NCBI RefSeq assembly: GCF_945859705.1
Contig: NC_079137.1
Coordinates: forward strand, 34,283,554-34,347,553
Direction of reading: 5' to 3'
Source: Episyrphus balteatus
Lineage: Eukaryota; Arthropoda; Insecta; Diptera; Syrphidae
Length of the DNA stretch: 64,000 bases
The notes under the pieces are model-generated. The model saw only the letters and a program-made list of their open reading frames with translations. It did no database searches and was not told where the DNA came from. Every line of letters starts with the position of its first letter. Position 1 is the stretch's first letter. This document shows positions 12,425-24,475 of the stretch, one piece after another. A program made the translations under genes and the position numbers.

Positions 12425-12612
12425 ATAAAAAGTGGCAGCAATATAAGGAAATCGAATAAATGTTTTGGCGGAATCAAAGAATGGTGTATTGCGTGGTGGC
12501 ATTCTGGCCGTGAGGATTCTGATGATTTTGTTTATGAACATGAGGATCCCTCTGATTTAGGGTATGCAACACCTGTAACCATAGAAACTCCTTTACAAAG
12601 CTCCGTATCCAG
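12425..12612 (+). CDS. mAChR-A: Muscarinic acetylcholine receptor A, internal coding exon (third intracellular loop)
   Basis: The exon holds 188 bases, 62 codons plus two bases of an arginine codon. It reads IKSGSNIRKS, then CFGGIKEWCIAWWHSGREDS, DDFVYEHEDPSDLGYATP and TIETPLQSSVS. The stretch KEWCIAWWHSGREDSDDF is essentially the Drosophila mAChR-A sequence as I recall it, which makes this one of the surest calls in the window. The acceptor AG is at 12423-12424 and the donor AG|GTAGTA at 12612/12613. The split codon AG+A joins correctly to the exon at 18470. Its role is cytoplasmic: this loop lies between TM5 and TM6 and sets G-protein coupling and regulation. Confidence 0.93.
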
Positions 12613-13418
12613 GTAGTAAAAGCCAAAATAAACAAAATAATATAAAAATTATTTGTTTTGTTTTTTTAATTTTGTTATAATAATTTGTGTTGTTTTTTGT
12701 TTTGTTTTTAAAAATAAATAATCAAAATTAAATAAAAAATTATATTTATAGTTGACGCAATTTGTTTGAGTAAACTTGTACAAAATTTTGTAGCGCGATC
12801 GTTTTTGTTGTCGTTTAAGAAAGTTTGATTTTTCTTTTCAGATTAAGAATGAATTATTTCAGTTTTGGTTCTTGTTTTGTTTTTAAGTCTTTTTTATTAG
12901 TTTTAATTGAAAAGAAAGGCAAATAAAAATGCACATTGCACTGATTTTAGCGCACAATGCACTACTTAATTACATGGAATTTTGCAATTTTTATTTATGT
13001 TTTTTTGTTATCAACTCAGAAAAATATAATTGTTTGGGTTTTAGGTGAAGTGCTTTTGGTCTCTTCAAATAGTAAGTTATAAACATTTTTGTTACTTTGC
13101 TACCGACGAGTTTCATTAAAAAAAAACGAAAACTTAAAGTGCGGTTAAAATATCCGCCATTCCATCTGATTGCAGAGTTAAGATAGGTTGTTCGCTTTTT
13201 GTCGGTAACCATTTTATTTTTTTTTTTTAAATGTCCAAATTTCTTCGCTGATCTAAGTTTAATTGAGAACGAACTCCAAAACGGGAACAAAAAACGAAGA
13301 AGTAAAGTGGCCCGTTTTGACATTTCGAGAGGGGTATAGCCTCCTTTCACTTCAAGCAAATGGTTTTTGACGCCCAAAAGCACCAAAAGCTCCATGATGC
13401 GGCGAAGAGAATGATATA
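12613..13418 (+). other. mAChR-A intron, part before foldback element 2
   Basis: This is the first part of a 5.86-kb intron (12613-18469). It is AT-rich. The minus-strand open frame at 12991-13467 is not a recognisable protein and its N-terminal end runs into the foldback terminus. Confidence 0.6.
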
Positions 13419-14402
13419 CAGGGTGTCCCAAAAGTAATGGATCAAACGAAATATGCTGATAGGCCAACTTAAGGGCTCTCAGAATTTGGTAACTTGTTTA
13501 TCCCAAATCCTTACGGTTTTCGATTTAATGCAGTTTTTATGAAATTTCGAAAAATGCCGACTTTGCATCAGTATTTTGTTTTCTCCGCTCATAATTGATT
13601 TTTGTTTTTTACAATTCTTCCACTAAAACGGTGCCTAATAATAGGAAATAATTAATTAATCAAAATATTTTTTATTTCATACGCCATTTTGCTGCAAATT
13701 AATTAACAGTCTCATTTTTTATAAAAACTCAATTTATTACTTTTATTTCAGAGCAGCATCCCGAAAAAAATTTGCATGGTGTGATACTGGTTTATTATTT
13801 TAAAAACTTGCCGTGTTATTGCAGTTTTCAAAAATGCATAAAAGTTTCCAAAGTTGTAATTAGAACAAAAGATATTACAATTTAAATGCAACAAAACAGG
13901 GTTTTTCAGAGAAAAATAACAAACAAAAGTCGAGACTTTTATTCAAAAAGAAATAAACAAACAACAGCCGAGAAAATGTGTTTATTTTTCTTTGTTATTT
14001 TTCTCTGAAAAGCCCTGTTTTGTTGCATTTAAATTGTAATATCTTTCGTTATAATTTCAACTTTGGAAATTTTTATACATTTTTGAAAACTGCAATAACA
14101 CGGCAAGTTTTTAAAATAATAAACCAGTATCACACCATGCAAATTTTTTTCGGGATGCTGCTCTGAAATAAAAGTAAGAAATTGAGTTTTTATAAAAAAT
14201 GAGACTGTTAATTAATTTGCAGCAAAATGGCGTATGAAATAAAAAATATTTTGATTAATTAATTATTTCCTATTATTAGGCACCGTTTTAGTGGAAGAAT
14301 TGTAAAAAACAAAAATCAATTATGAGCGGAGAAAACAAAATACTGATGCAAAGTCGGCATTTTTCGAAATTTCATAAAAACTGCATTAAATCGAAAACCG
14401 TA

Positions 14403-16280
14403 CACAGAGAAAAATATGACCCGCTAAAAACTAACAGATTGCCATATTAGACCAGGGTCGATAATTTTTGAAACCAAAAAAAATCATAGTAGAATGAAAC
14501 CCATTGGAAAAGGAGGTGAATATGATGAAAATTAAAGGAAAAATAAATTACGGGCGAGCCGAGTTCGGGAAGTGGGTGGGTTGAGTTTTTAATGGTAAAA
14601 AATGGTATATCTCGATTTCCGGCAAAACTACAAATCCTATAGAAAAAAGTTGTATGGCAAAGTTGTAGGTAATAAAAAGATCTACAACTTTTGTATCAAC
14701 AATTTTTTCACATAACCTCAAAATTTATGTGAAAAATTCAAAAAACCGAGTTTTTGGTTTTTTATTTTTATCTTTTTCAAAAACAAAAATTTTTCTACGA
14801 AAATTGGTGAAAACTTACTTTATAATGTCGCAAATACACTGTAATTTATTTGATTTAAAATATTAATTTGTTCACCTTATATTGACTTAATACCAAAAAA
14901 ACACCCTAATTTTCAATCGAAATTTCACGTGTCAAAATATCAGCTTTTTTCAAAAAGTCGGTGCGCATTTTGTTCGTTAAAATGTCTATTTTCTGATGGT
15001 GTAAAAAAAATTTTACATTAGTATACTATAGAACATGTTCTAGTAAAATTCAAAAAATGAAAAAAGCTTGAATTCAAAAAAAAATTTGTATCATTGTTTA
15101 CAATTTTGGCCTATTTATTCAAATTTACACTTTAATTACTCAAAAAACGTAAGATTAATCAATGTTACATGAAATCTTACGTTTTTTGAGTAATTAAAGT
15201 GTAAATTTGAATAAATAGGCCAAAATTGTAAACAATGATAAAAATTTTTTTTTGAATTCAAGCTTTTTTAATTTTTTGAATTTTACTAGAACATGTTCTA
15301 TAGTATACTAATGTAAAATTTTTTTTACACCATCAGAAAATAGACATTTTAACGAACAAAATGCGCACCGACTTTTTGAAAAAAGCTGATATTTTGACAC
15401 GTGAAATTTCGATTGAAAATTAGGGTGTTTTTTTGGTATTAAGTCAATATAAGGTGAACAAATTAATATTTTAAATCAAATAAATTACAGTGTATTTGCG
15501 ACATTATAAAGTAAGTTTTCACCAAATTTCGTAGAAAAATTTTTGTTTTTGAAAAAGATAAAAATAAAAAACCAAAAACTCGGTTTTTTGAATTTTTCAC
15601 ATAAATTTTGAGGTTATGTGAAAAAATTAATGATACAAAAGTTGTAGATCTTTTTATTACCTACAACTTTGCCATACAACTTTTTTCTATAGGATTTGTA
15701 GTTTTGCCGGAAATCGAGATATACCATTTTTTACCATTAAAAACTCAACCCACCCACTTCCCGAACTCGGCTCGCCCGTAATTTATTTTTCCTTTAATTT
15801 TCATCATATTCACCTCCTTTTCCAATGGGTTTCATCCTACTATGATTTTTTTGTACTTTTTAATGTTTTTGAAGGCATCGGCACTGGTCTATATTGTTTT
15901 ACCGTCCATACATTTCATAAGGAAATCTTATTAAAATCAACGATTAATAAGGTTTTTTTAAGGAGATTTCTTATTATTTTTATAGAGAAAATCTTATTAA
16001 AATTTGACTGAAAAGTTGATTTTTTTTTGCAACTTAGCACTAGAACAACAATCGCGATCAATATTTTCATGGCAGGTTGGTTCAGGTGGTAAGGCGGGTG
16101 ACTAATGATTTGAAGTCTCCAGTTCGATTCCCAGCCTGGTCATCGTTTTTTTTATTTTTTTGCAGATTTTAAAACAATAAGGAAAACCCGATTGTTTTAA
16201 TAAGGTTTCCTTCTTGGATGAAAACCATAGAGAAATCTTATTGTTTTTGTTCTATTTTATGTGGTCTATTTTTCTCTGTG
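14403..16280. mobile_element. Nested TA-flanked element containing a second long palindrome
   Basis: The ends are CACAGAGAAAAATA and its inverse TATTTTTCTCTGTG, with TA duplicated on each side (14401-14402, 16281-16282). Inside, a long inverted repeat runs from about 14482 to 15850. Arms of roughly 670 bp mirror each other almost perfectly around a short loop near 15165, where ACGTAAGATT and AATCTTACGT face each other. To the right is a non-palindromic tail (15851-16262) with AATAAGG-type motifs and a tRNA-like segment. No transposase frame is visible. The short termini and TA target suggest a MITE moved by a Tc1/mariner-type enzyme. Confidence 0.88.
16071..16143 (+). repeat. tRNA-like module (SINE-type head) inside the nested element
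   Basis: The segment reads GGTTGGTTCAGGTGGTAAGG, then GGGTGACTAATGATTTGAAG and CAGTTCGATTCCCAGCC. It has an A-box-like part and a clear B box (GTTCGATTCC) at the right spacing, followed within about ten bases by a T run that could act as a Pol III terminator. The T-arm does not pair properly, so it is not a functional tRNA gene. It looks like a tRNA-derived SINE head or a captured tRNA pseudogene. Confidence 0.5.
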
Positions 16281-16377
16281 TAAGGATTTGGGATAAACAA
16301 GTTACCAAATTCTGAGAGCCCTTAAGTTGGCCTATCAGCATATTTCGTTTGATCCATTACTTTTGGGACACCCTGTA

Positions 16378-18469
16378 TAGTGAAAGCGTTCTTGACCGAA
16401 AGATTTTTAAATTTTCAGCGACTTTATGACTTTCATTGATTGTGTCAACTTCATTTTTCTTTTTATTTGGTAAAAATAGTAATTTACAAGTTTGTAAAAA
16501 AAGAAAAAAATATCTTAAAAATAGGATTTTTGCCATTTTTTTGATAAATTTCGAAACTCATGCGCGACCGGAAATCCCTAACCAATTTGAACCAATTTTT
16601 TGTTCTACTGAAAACTTATGTAGCTCATAGAAGAATTTCCTAAAACTATTATATTCAAAAACTAAGATGTTAGGGTGGTCAACTTTTTTTTTGTAAAAAT
16701 ACACCTTTTTTTCAAACTTCAGAGCCGACTGGAAGATATGTATGAACCGATTTTGGTTATTTTTTAAACCCTTCTTAGTCTTCACTATATTACAATTTGA
16801 AATTCGAAAAAAAAAGTTTTTCGGCCCACTCCCCCATACATTATACATACATTTTGGCTCGACTTTTTTGTCGTTGCAATTTTGCAGATATGTATACATA
16901 TTTAGCTCAAACTTGGATCATCCTGACAGCATTCTGCCAGTGTGTTCTGAAAAACCAATTGCCAACAGTTTGACTGCTGGCTTCCGGCTATCTTTATGGC
17001 ACAGTGTCTTATCGTTTCATTGTACGGTATAAAGCATGCTCCAAAATCTATTAATGCTATTAATGTTTTATTATTATTTTTAGTCGAGTACAATTAAGCC
17101 TATGGCTGTATCATTAAAAGGTCAAATAAGAAAGTTAAAAAACAATTTCACCGCTCTCGATTACAACAATTTTTCAATCGGAATTGCTGTCTCATTTTAG
17201 ATTTTGCTCAAACTTTGTAGGGATATTCTCTAGGACTGTAAGGAAGCAAATCCATAATGATTTTAATTTTAAGTTGAGTGGTTTTCCCGCTACCCGCATT
17301 TGAAATTTTGCAAAACCTAATTTTCATGTTACTATAGTTTTGCGTCAAGTGAAGATATCGAGTTGATTTAAGATTTATTTTGTTGAATAATATCTATATT
17401 TAATATTTGGTAAGTATAAGCCTCCTACATATAATAAGCCAAGGTTCTGGAGCCAGTCAAATACCATGAAAAATCACCAAAATTACCAGTTTTTCAAAAA
17501 TTGTTTTTAATTCAGGTATAATCAATACGTAATTTTTTAATATTTATTCAAAAATTACTATTCTTAAGTTTTGAAATGCCGTTTCTTCGAGAGAGGGCAT
17601 TACTCTATCCGTCTTCAGCTCAATCTCATTGTCATCCGAATAAGCCAAAACTTGAACGGACTTTTGAAAAATTATGCTACTAGTGTTTTTCGTTCATAAA
17701 TATGAACGAAGTTGGTGAATGATGAACGATTTTCATCACTTAAAAACTTCATCATATTGATGAACAATGTTTCATAATATACATGAAAAGGTTCATCGGA
17801 CTAAAATTGATAAATTTTTCATCATAATGATGACCCTTTTCATGAGTATAATGTACCTTTTATTTTCAGTGTCGTTTAGCAGTTTAAAAAAGTGGTAATT
17901 TCAAATCTTTAGTACCGTCTTTGTATCACCTACTATTTCTTCTTTCCATCACAGCAGCCTTCTATTTTGGGCTGATAGATTGAGTAGATTTTTTAACCCT
18001 TTGAATTAATTTTCAATAGACCGCTGGTTTTTCGTGTCATCTCTTCTTCCTTCTTAAAATTTGGTGTTCCTATCTCCTCTTTTTGATGTATATCTCATAG
18101 GTTAATTTATACTAAGTCGACTTACTCACTTTAACATAGATAAGCTCTTTTATTTTGCAAAATTCCACACTTATCGCACACTTTTTCATTTTCAATTTAT
18201 TTCTGTTTGAGTTTTTATGTGTTGCAAATTGAAGTTAATAATGAACAAAAAAAAAAAAAAATCAAACAAAAACTGTTTCGTTGTGTTTTGGCTTGAAACT
18301 GCTGTTTAGTGTTAGAAAACGAAAATATATTCGTGTCCACATACAATATATTGAAACCAAAAATATTAATTTCTATAAAATTTAACAAAATAATTGATAA
18401 TATTTATTCTATTTGTTTTTTCCCATTTCTTGTAAAATTTAAAATACAAAAATTAAATTATATCTAAAG
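16378..18469 (+). other. mAChR-A intron, part after foldback element 2
   Basis: No exon or gene is recognisable. At 17670-17850 there is a cluster of short ATGAA/TTCAT inverted words (e.g. TTCATAAATATGAACG, TTCATCATATTGATGAAC) that may be an old palindromic repeat. The 3' end has a T-rich tract near 18410-18435, then no AG until the acceptor at 18468-18469. Confidence 0.5.
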
Positions 18470-19283
18470 ATGCACATCGATGAATGTGATTCGTGATCCA
18501 TACGCAACAGTGCGACCACCTAGTATGATATTACCCGATGTTTCACCAACACCATTACGACCACCGCTTACGCCTCTATCACAACTTCAAGAAATTTCGG
18601 GACCACGCGATTCGCGCTCATTACCAAATAATAGCAATCGTCTTGGCTCTCGATCGGTTAGCCAAGACTCCGTCTACACTATATTAATACGTTTGCCGTC
18701 AGATGGCGCCAAAACGGGCGACGAACATGCCCCATCAATAAAAATGATACAAGATGATGTTCCTTTACCCGCTATTTCAACAGCAACAGCAGCAGCAACA
18801 GCTGTACCACCGAGACGACAATTGCCGTCACGTGACTCCGAATATAGTCTGCCAGTTGTACGAAGGCTTTCGCATGCCCCGCACGATATTCGAATACCGC
18901 TAAATGCGAAAATCATACCCAAGCAGCTGGGCAAAACTGTTCAACCCCTCACCGCCCGGCAGGCAAAAAAGAAGAAAAAATCACAAGAGAAACGACAGGA
19001 GTCGAAAGCAGCAAAAACACTATCCGCCATTTTGCTTAGTTTCATCATAACCTGGACCCCGTACAATATCCTGGTGCTGATCAAACCCCTCACAACCTGC
19101 AGTGACTGCATACCCGATGAATTGTGGGAATTCTTCTATGCCCTCTGCTACATCAATTCCACCATCAATCCTATGTGCTATGCTCTGTGCAATGCGTCCT
19201 TCCGGCGGACCTACATCCGGATCCTGACATGCAAATGGCATACGAGAAACCGTGAAGCAATGGTACGAGGTGTGTATAACTGA
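18470..19283 (+). CDS. mAChR-A: Muscarinic acetylcholine receptor A, last coding exon (TM6, TM7, C-terminal tail)
   Basis: This is the 3'-terminal coding exon of a class A GPCR that binds acetylcholine at the neuronal plasma membrane. It starts with the last base of a split arginine codon, then CTSMNVIRD, and ends with TGA at 19281-19283, giving 270 residues. About 170 residues complete the third loop and end in a basic segment (KKKKKSQEKRQESKAAKTL). TM6 is LSAILLSFIITWTPYNILVL, with the WTPYN motif whose Asn contacts muscarinic ligands. An outer loop with two Cys (TTCSDCIP) follows. TM7 contains YALCYINSTINPMCYALC, with the NPxxY motif as NPMCY. The short tail ends TRNREAMVRGVYN. The ATG at 18480 is an internal Met, not a start. 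The loop is shorter than the Drosophila version I recall, which has long Asn/Gly-rich insertions after SQLQE; here SQLQEISGPRDSRSLP runs straight on. Confidence 0.96.
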
Positions 19284-20774
19284 TGGGATTACTTATAAGT
19301 AAGGGAAAGGGATGTTATTGTTGTTGTTTTGTTTATGTTTATTTAAATTTTGTTTTTTATCGAAGTCGAAGCCATGTCGATGTCGAGGTTTATTTTTTAT
19401 TTTGAATTCGAAAAGATATTCGTGTTTTGAGGGCAGCTTAACTTCTTCTTTTCAATTTCATTCATCGCACAAGAACACGTCTCGCCTGCCTGCCCACCGA
19501 CCTTGCTGTCAGAAAAAAAGGAAAGATTTTTCTCAATTTTCAAAGGACTATGTTGGGCGCTTCAGGCGCTTCGTTCAACTCCGAAGGGATATTCGTATTG
19601 GTGTAGTGTAGTCGTTCTTTGGCTTCGTTTTTTGGTCGGTCAGTCAATTTCAGTTGTGAATTGATTTTATGTAATTTATTTTCATTCCCTACAACAATTC
19701 CTAGCCGAAATGGCAGCAATTTATTTAAATTTCCGTTCAGGATATTCTAAAGGTTCTTCTTTGTTTTTTTTTTTTTTTGGTTCTCCTTAATTTTTTTTCG
19801 TTTTCTTGTAATAACAGGTTTTTTCTTTTAGCTTTTTTGGTTTGGACCGTTAAAGTAATGGCCGTGTGATTTGTTTTCTTCATAAAATGTTCACTTGTTA
19901 AGCACTATTGCGGAAGTTAAACGAAAGTTATCCTTTTGAAGTTGGTGTTGTTATTTTTGCTCTTCTTTTCATCATCTAACTTTGGGGTTGTGAAATAGTG
20001 TCTATTATTGAAGATGAAAACAATTGGCAGATGTTTAATCGGATGAAAAAAAAAAACTGCTCTTCAAAATAACACAACACAAAAGAATTAATTTTTCCTA
20101 TACGAAAGTCTGCTTGCTGATATGTCCTCAAAGCTCAAATCAAATTAATAGAAACGGTCCTTTCATTCATTTACACAACAATAGTTTGATAGGGAAATGT
20201 TTGTTTGTATTTATAGATACTTTTTTGACAGTACAGTAACGTTCGTTTGAATATAATGAAATGTTGTGAAATCGTTCTTTGTAAGTTCCCAAAGGTTTCC
20301 GGGTTTTAAAGCTAAGAAGTTGTAACCAATCTCAAAATGAGTTGCTCAAAATGGCTCATTTTCTATCTAGACACAACGACTAGTTTTGCATTAGAGACCA
20401 AATGGGTTTGTTTTGTCTCAATGGGTTATAAGGACTTGGATAGAATGAACTCGAAAACGTCACAATAGTAATAATTTTAATCTCACGTTGGGCGCCACTT
20501 TTATTTTATAAAAGTTGATTCAAGCAATGCTTCAAGTGTCCAGATTGCATTGAACCATTTTTCAATTAAGCAAATGCTCTCCCTTTATTTACAAACTTTG
20601 GGAATTAGATCTCACGTTGGGCGCCAGTTAAACTAATAAAATGAAACCGATAACAAACTTTTAATTCTGTTTAACCAATTTTCAACTCTGAGGAAGATCA
20701 TCTAGAGAAGAGTTTTGTTAACATAAATTATATTATGTTATTATGTTTTATATTATATTACATACAAATTATCA
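19284..20774 (+). other. Probable 3' UTR and downstream region of mAChR-A
   Basis: The receptor frame stops at 19283 and no further exon is seen. Insect receptor genes of this kind often have long 3' UTRs, but no single polyadenylation site can be chosen because AATAAA occurs repeatedly up to about 24100. The open frame at 19312-19611 follows immediately and has no recognisable protein features. Confidence 0.45.
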
Positions 20775-21060
20775 TTCGAAGAATTGCTATTATAGCAGAA
20801 TTGTTTTTCGATGAATTATTTTCGAAAAATTGTTTTTCGACGAATTGCCATTCAATGAATTGTCATTCGAAAAATTTTTATTCGAAGAATTATTTTCAAT
20901 GAACTGTTTTCGATAAAATGTTATTGGACGAATTGTCATTCGAAAAAATGGCATTCGAGGAATTGCCATTCAATGGATTGCTTTCGACGAATTGCCATTC
21001 GATAAATGGTTATTCTATTAATTGCTATTCCAAGAATAGTTGTTTTTTCGATGAATTATT
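20775..21060. repeat. Degenerate tandem repeat of about 18 bp (TTCGA.GAATTG)
   Basis: The unit is roughly TTCGACGAATTGCCA, repeated around fifteen times with many substitutions (TTCGATGAATT, ATTCGAAGAATT, ATTCAATGAATTGTC and similar). Non-coding. It lies about 1.5 kb after the receptor stop codon. Confidence 0.75.
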
Positions 21061-22764
21061 TTGATACACTTTTCGGTGTTTTTTTCTTACTTGAATCATT
21101 TTGTTAAGCTTGCGGTACTATTTGATATATTTCTCTTGATCTAAGGATTTTCTTTTTCTTATAAATTTGATTTCTAAAATAAATTTATTCCTTGTGAAAA
21201 AAGTCTCTAGTATAAACCCAATCGCTTTTCTGAAAAATCACTCCATTCTCACACTGTCACTTTTTATACTTTAAAACATTCACTGATAAATTCCAACTTT
21301 TGTTTTTTTTTTATCTGATTTAAACATTTTCGAAGAAAAAGCAATGCACTTGAAACGAATATCATTTAACTTGTAATTCACTTCGATATTGATATAGTGT
21401 GTTTAAAACAAAAAAAAAAAACACACAAAAAACCCTTTTTATATAAATAAAAATAATATTAATAATACAATTTTACAAAATTAAGTAAGTGTCTAGAGGT
21501 ACATAGTGAACAAACAAACAAACAAAAAAAAAAGCAAAAAAGAATGAAATTTAAAATTATAATAAATATAATTAATTAAGTGCAATCAAAATCAAAAGAA
21601 AGCAAAATATATTGGTAAATTATATTTGAAGTAATATAAGAAAAAAAAAATACATAAAAATATTTATCAAACATTTTTGTGGAATTGAATAAATTTTATT
21701 TATAATTTTTATTATATTTTTTTGATTTGCCAACATCGAAGGTGAAGTTTCGAGTAAATCTTTATTTGTACATTGTTAAAGAATTCCTTTAAATATTGTT
21801 TGTTGTTAAATTATTTTACTGTGTTATTAAAAAAAATAGAATTAAAATATTTATTAAAAACAAAAGGAAAAAAAAAAAAAACAAGAAGAGCTTTAATTAA
21901 TTTTAATCTAATTAAGAATAATTCTAGAAAAAAAATGTGTATTTAAAAATTTTGTAAATCTAAGCTAATACAAAAATAAGTTTAAGTAAAAATGCAGTGA
22001 TTATTTTTGTTTGTTTAGTTTTAGTTACATAAATTAAGTATTTTGTATCATAATTTTCAATTTTTATTTTTATTTCAATAAATTAATATTAGCATTTTAT
22101 ATTTAAAAGAAAATGTAATTTTTTTTGTGTAAATATGTAATAAGAAGTTTCTACTTTTCAACCAAAAAAAAAAAAACAAAAAACCCAAAATACTAGAGAC
22201 TATCCCTACTTATTAACATAAGCTGACCCAAAATACAAACAAAAAAATAAAAGAAACTATATACGAAAAATAATGCGCACAATACAAAAGTTTTTACTAT
22301 TTAAATTCATAACTTAAATAAATGTGAAAATTTTAAATAAACTAAAATGAAAATACCCAATTGTGTATAAAAAAATATTTTGTTTGGAAGTGATTTAAAT
22401 TTTGTTAGGGGATTTTTGTGAAAGCTAAAAGGTGTTCATTTTTATTCCTTTAAATTGAAATGGAAACCGTACATAACAAAAATTAAGATATTAAATTTTT
22501 TGATGCTAGATCATAAACAGTTTGCTGAGTTTTTATTTAAATATTATTAAAAAAAAAAAAAACAAAAGTTAAGTACCTACTTAATTTATTAAATTTTTAT
22601 TGAAATGATTTGTTTTAATGCAAGGTATTTTTCGGAAAAACAGTTTTCAGTTCAGAATTTGAATTTTAATAACAATACATTTTGAAGATCCACACAAACA
22701 GTCAAAAAGCCACCTCTTTTTACTGAACATATTGCAAGATGACCACTGGACGTCAAGAGGCAAT
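21061..22764. other. Extremely AT-rich downstream sequence, no gene
   Basis: Dense A and T runs with several AATAAA words. It may be distal 3' UTR or intergenic DNA; the sequence alone does not decide. Confidence 0.4.
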
Positions 22765-22832
22765 ATCCTCGGGATACGAACTCAGACCTCTGGTATCATG
22801 GTTCATCGATCTAACCTTTGCACAACGGGGTA
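22765..22832 (-). repeat. tRNA-derived SINE-like head, minus strand
   Basis: Read on the minus strand it gives CGTTGTGCAAAGGTTAGATC, then GATGAACCATGATACCAGAG and GAGTTCGTATCCC. This matches the order D arm, anticodon arm with ATGATACC, and B box of tRNA-derived SINEs. The B box deviates by one base from GTTCGAATCC, and acceptor stems do not pair well, so it is a pseudo-tRNA or SINE head, not a gene. A T run lies downstream. Confidence 0.6.
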
Positions 22833-24475
22833 AGAATGGTATTGTAATTTACTATGTGGACATAACTCCATAAGATCGCAAGTGGAGTTAAGTGTGAACA
22901 CCTGACATTTTTTTTAGGGAATGGGTTTCACAAAAATGTTGCAAATGTCCAATTTTGGCTTGCGAGAATAATAAATTTAAATCTGTTCGATTTAACGTCG
23001 AGAATACTACGTTGTCAACTAGAAAAGCTATTTTTTAAAACTTTTGTTTTGATTAAATTGGGTGAGCTTAAGACCTCAAAACTAGACCTAACAACAGTTT
23101 CGTTTGACACCATTTTTTATTTTAATGAATCTCATTTACTTTTAAACGAATAAAATTGTTACAAAATGTTTACCCTTTTCAACACATTAGTTAGTAAATA
23201 TTTAATTTTTATACCAAGAATAAAAAAAAAAAAACAAAATGATTTCTTTTTTAGCAAACAAAATTCAAAAAAATAACCACCAAGGCAAAAAGTAGATAGA
23301 CTTATAAATAAATCTTTTGAAAATAAATTTAATAGATAACAAAATACCTATATTAAATGTAAAAAAAAAATAAAACCAAAAGAAATATATGAGAGAAAAA
23401 GTAAAATAAAAACAAAAGTCTAATTAAATTGTAAGCCAAAAAAACAAAAAAAAAAACCAACAAATAATTCATAATAGCAATCTAAAGTGAAATTTTAAAT
23501 CAATATGACTCTAAAACAAAATAAAACCAAATCCAAGAAAAAAATATTTAAAACTCGTATAGACAAAAAAAAAATTATAGTAAAACAAATTTTCATCCGA
23601 TTATTCCACCATTGTATTTATGTAACTATAAAAAACATTATAAATAATAATAAAAATATGACCCGTCAGTCAGTCAGTTTTGTGTATATTTATTTATTTT
23701 TTTAAATAACTCGTTTTTTACATTTAATATTATATAACAAACAAACAAAAAAAAAACAAGCATACTTACATAGAATTAAAAATACGGGTATATGCGCAAA
23801 AACCAGCTGCAAAACATTAGTATATAACATTTTAAATAACAAAATAAAATTGATATAATAAATACATAAAAAAAAACTATATCTTGGGAAATAAAATTTA
23901 ATAGAAGACAAACAAAAAATTTAGTAAGATAAACAAATTAATTTATAAATGTGAAAGTATTATTTGTATGCATGTACGCAAACAATATAAAAAGGAGTTG
24001 TGTACATGAAATTTATAAGTTGATAAGTAAATAAACTGAAAAAAAAAGTCAAAAGAAATATATATATGTATGTTTAATAAAAAATCGTTGTTTTTCTAAA
24101 AGAAAGTTTTATCATTGATTGATTGTTTTAAATAACTCGACACTAGGAAGAACAGGGAAGTTTGGCATTCATTTTCAGGTAAGAAGAAACATTTTAGATA
24201 AGAAACCTTAGCACACCATCTAACAAAAATTACTTGGCCCAACAATAATATTTTTGAGCAAAAAACGCCAAAAAATCAATTGGAAATGTTTTTGAAAAGA
24301 ATTATTTCGGAATAAGGTAAGTTTTTAAAAAATGGTTTCATATGGAGTAGAGGACTTACAGCTAAAATAGACCAAACCAAAAAATAAAAAAATATTTCAA
24401 ATCTCGTGCAAAATTCTGCGCAATTTGAAAAGCAATATCTCGGAAACCATTAGTCTTACGAATGTTATTTTAGAC
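22833..24475. other. AT-rich intergenic sequence, no gene
   Basis: Homopolymer-rich. The open frames at 23505-23911 are Lys/Ile/Phe-rich and not credible. Possible polyadenylation words (AATAAACTG near 24029, TTTAATAAAAAATC near 24072) would allow a very long receptor 3' UTR ending here. Confidence 0.4.

Larger units (their letters stand above)
13419..16375. mobile_element. Foldback element 2: sister of element 1, split by a nested insertion
   Basis: It starts CAGGGTGTCCCAAAAGTAAT, ends with its inverse, and is flanked by TA (13417-13418, 16376-16377). The arms match those of 8851-9930 with moderate divergence. The right arm is interrupted at 14401 by an element of 1878 bp. Removing that element and one TA rejoins the arm precisely (...AAAACCG + TAAGGATTTGGG) and leaves 1077 bp, almost the 1080 bp of element 1. 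The two arms resemble each other less perfectly than those of element 1, so this copy is probably older. Non-coding. Confidence 0.9.

Noticed and set aside
12991..13467. 158-codon minus-strand open frame
   Set aside because: No family likeness, and it crosses from intron into a foldback terminus; likely chance.
16071..16143. Functional tRNA gene
   Set aside because: A and B box likeness is present, but the T arm and acceptor stem do not pair.
20775..21060. Array of GAA/TTC words resembling heat-shock elements
   Set aside because: The 5-bp spacing needed for nGAAn units is not kept; the pattern is a simple ~18-bp tandem repeat.
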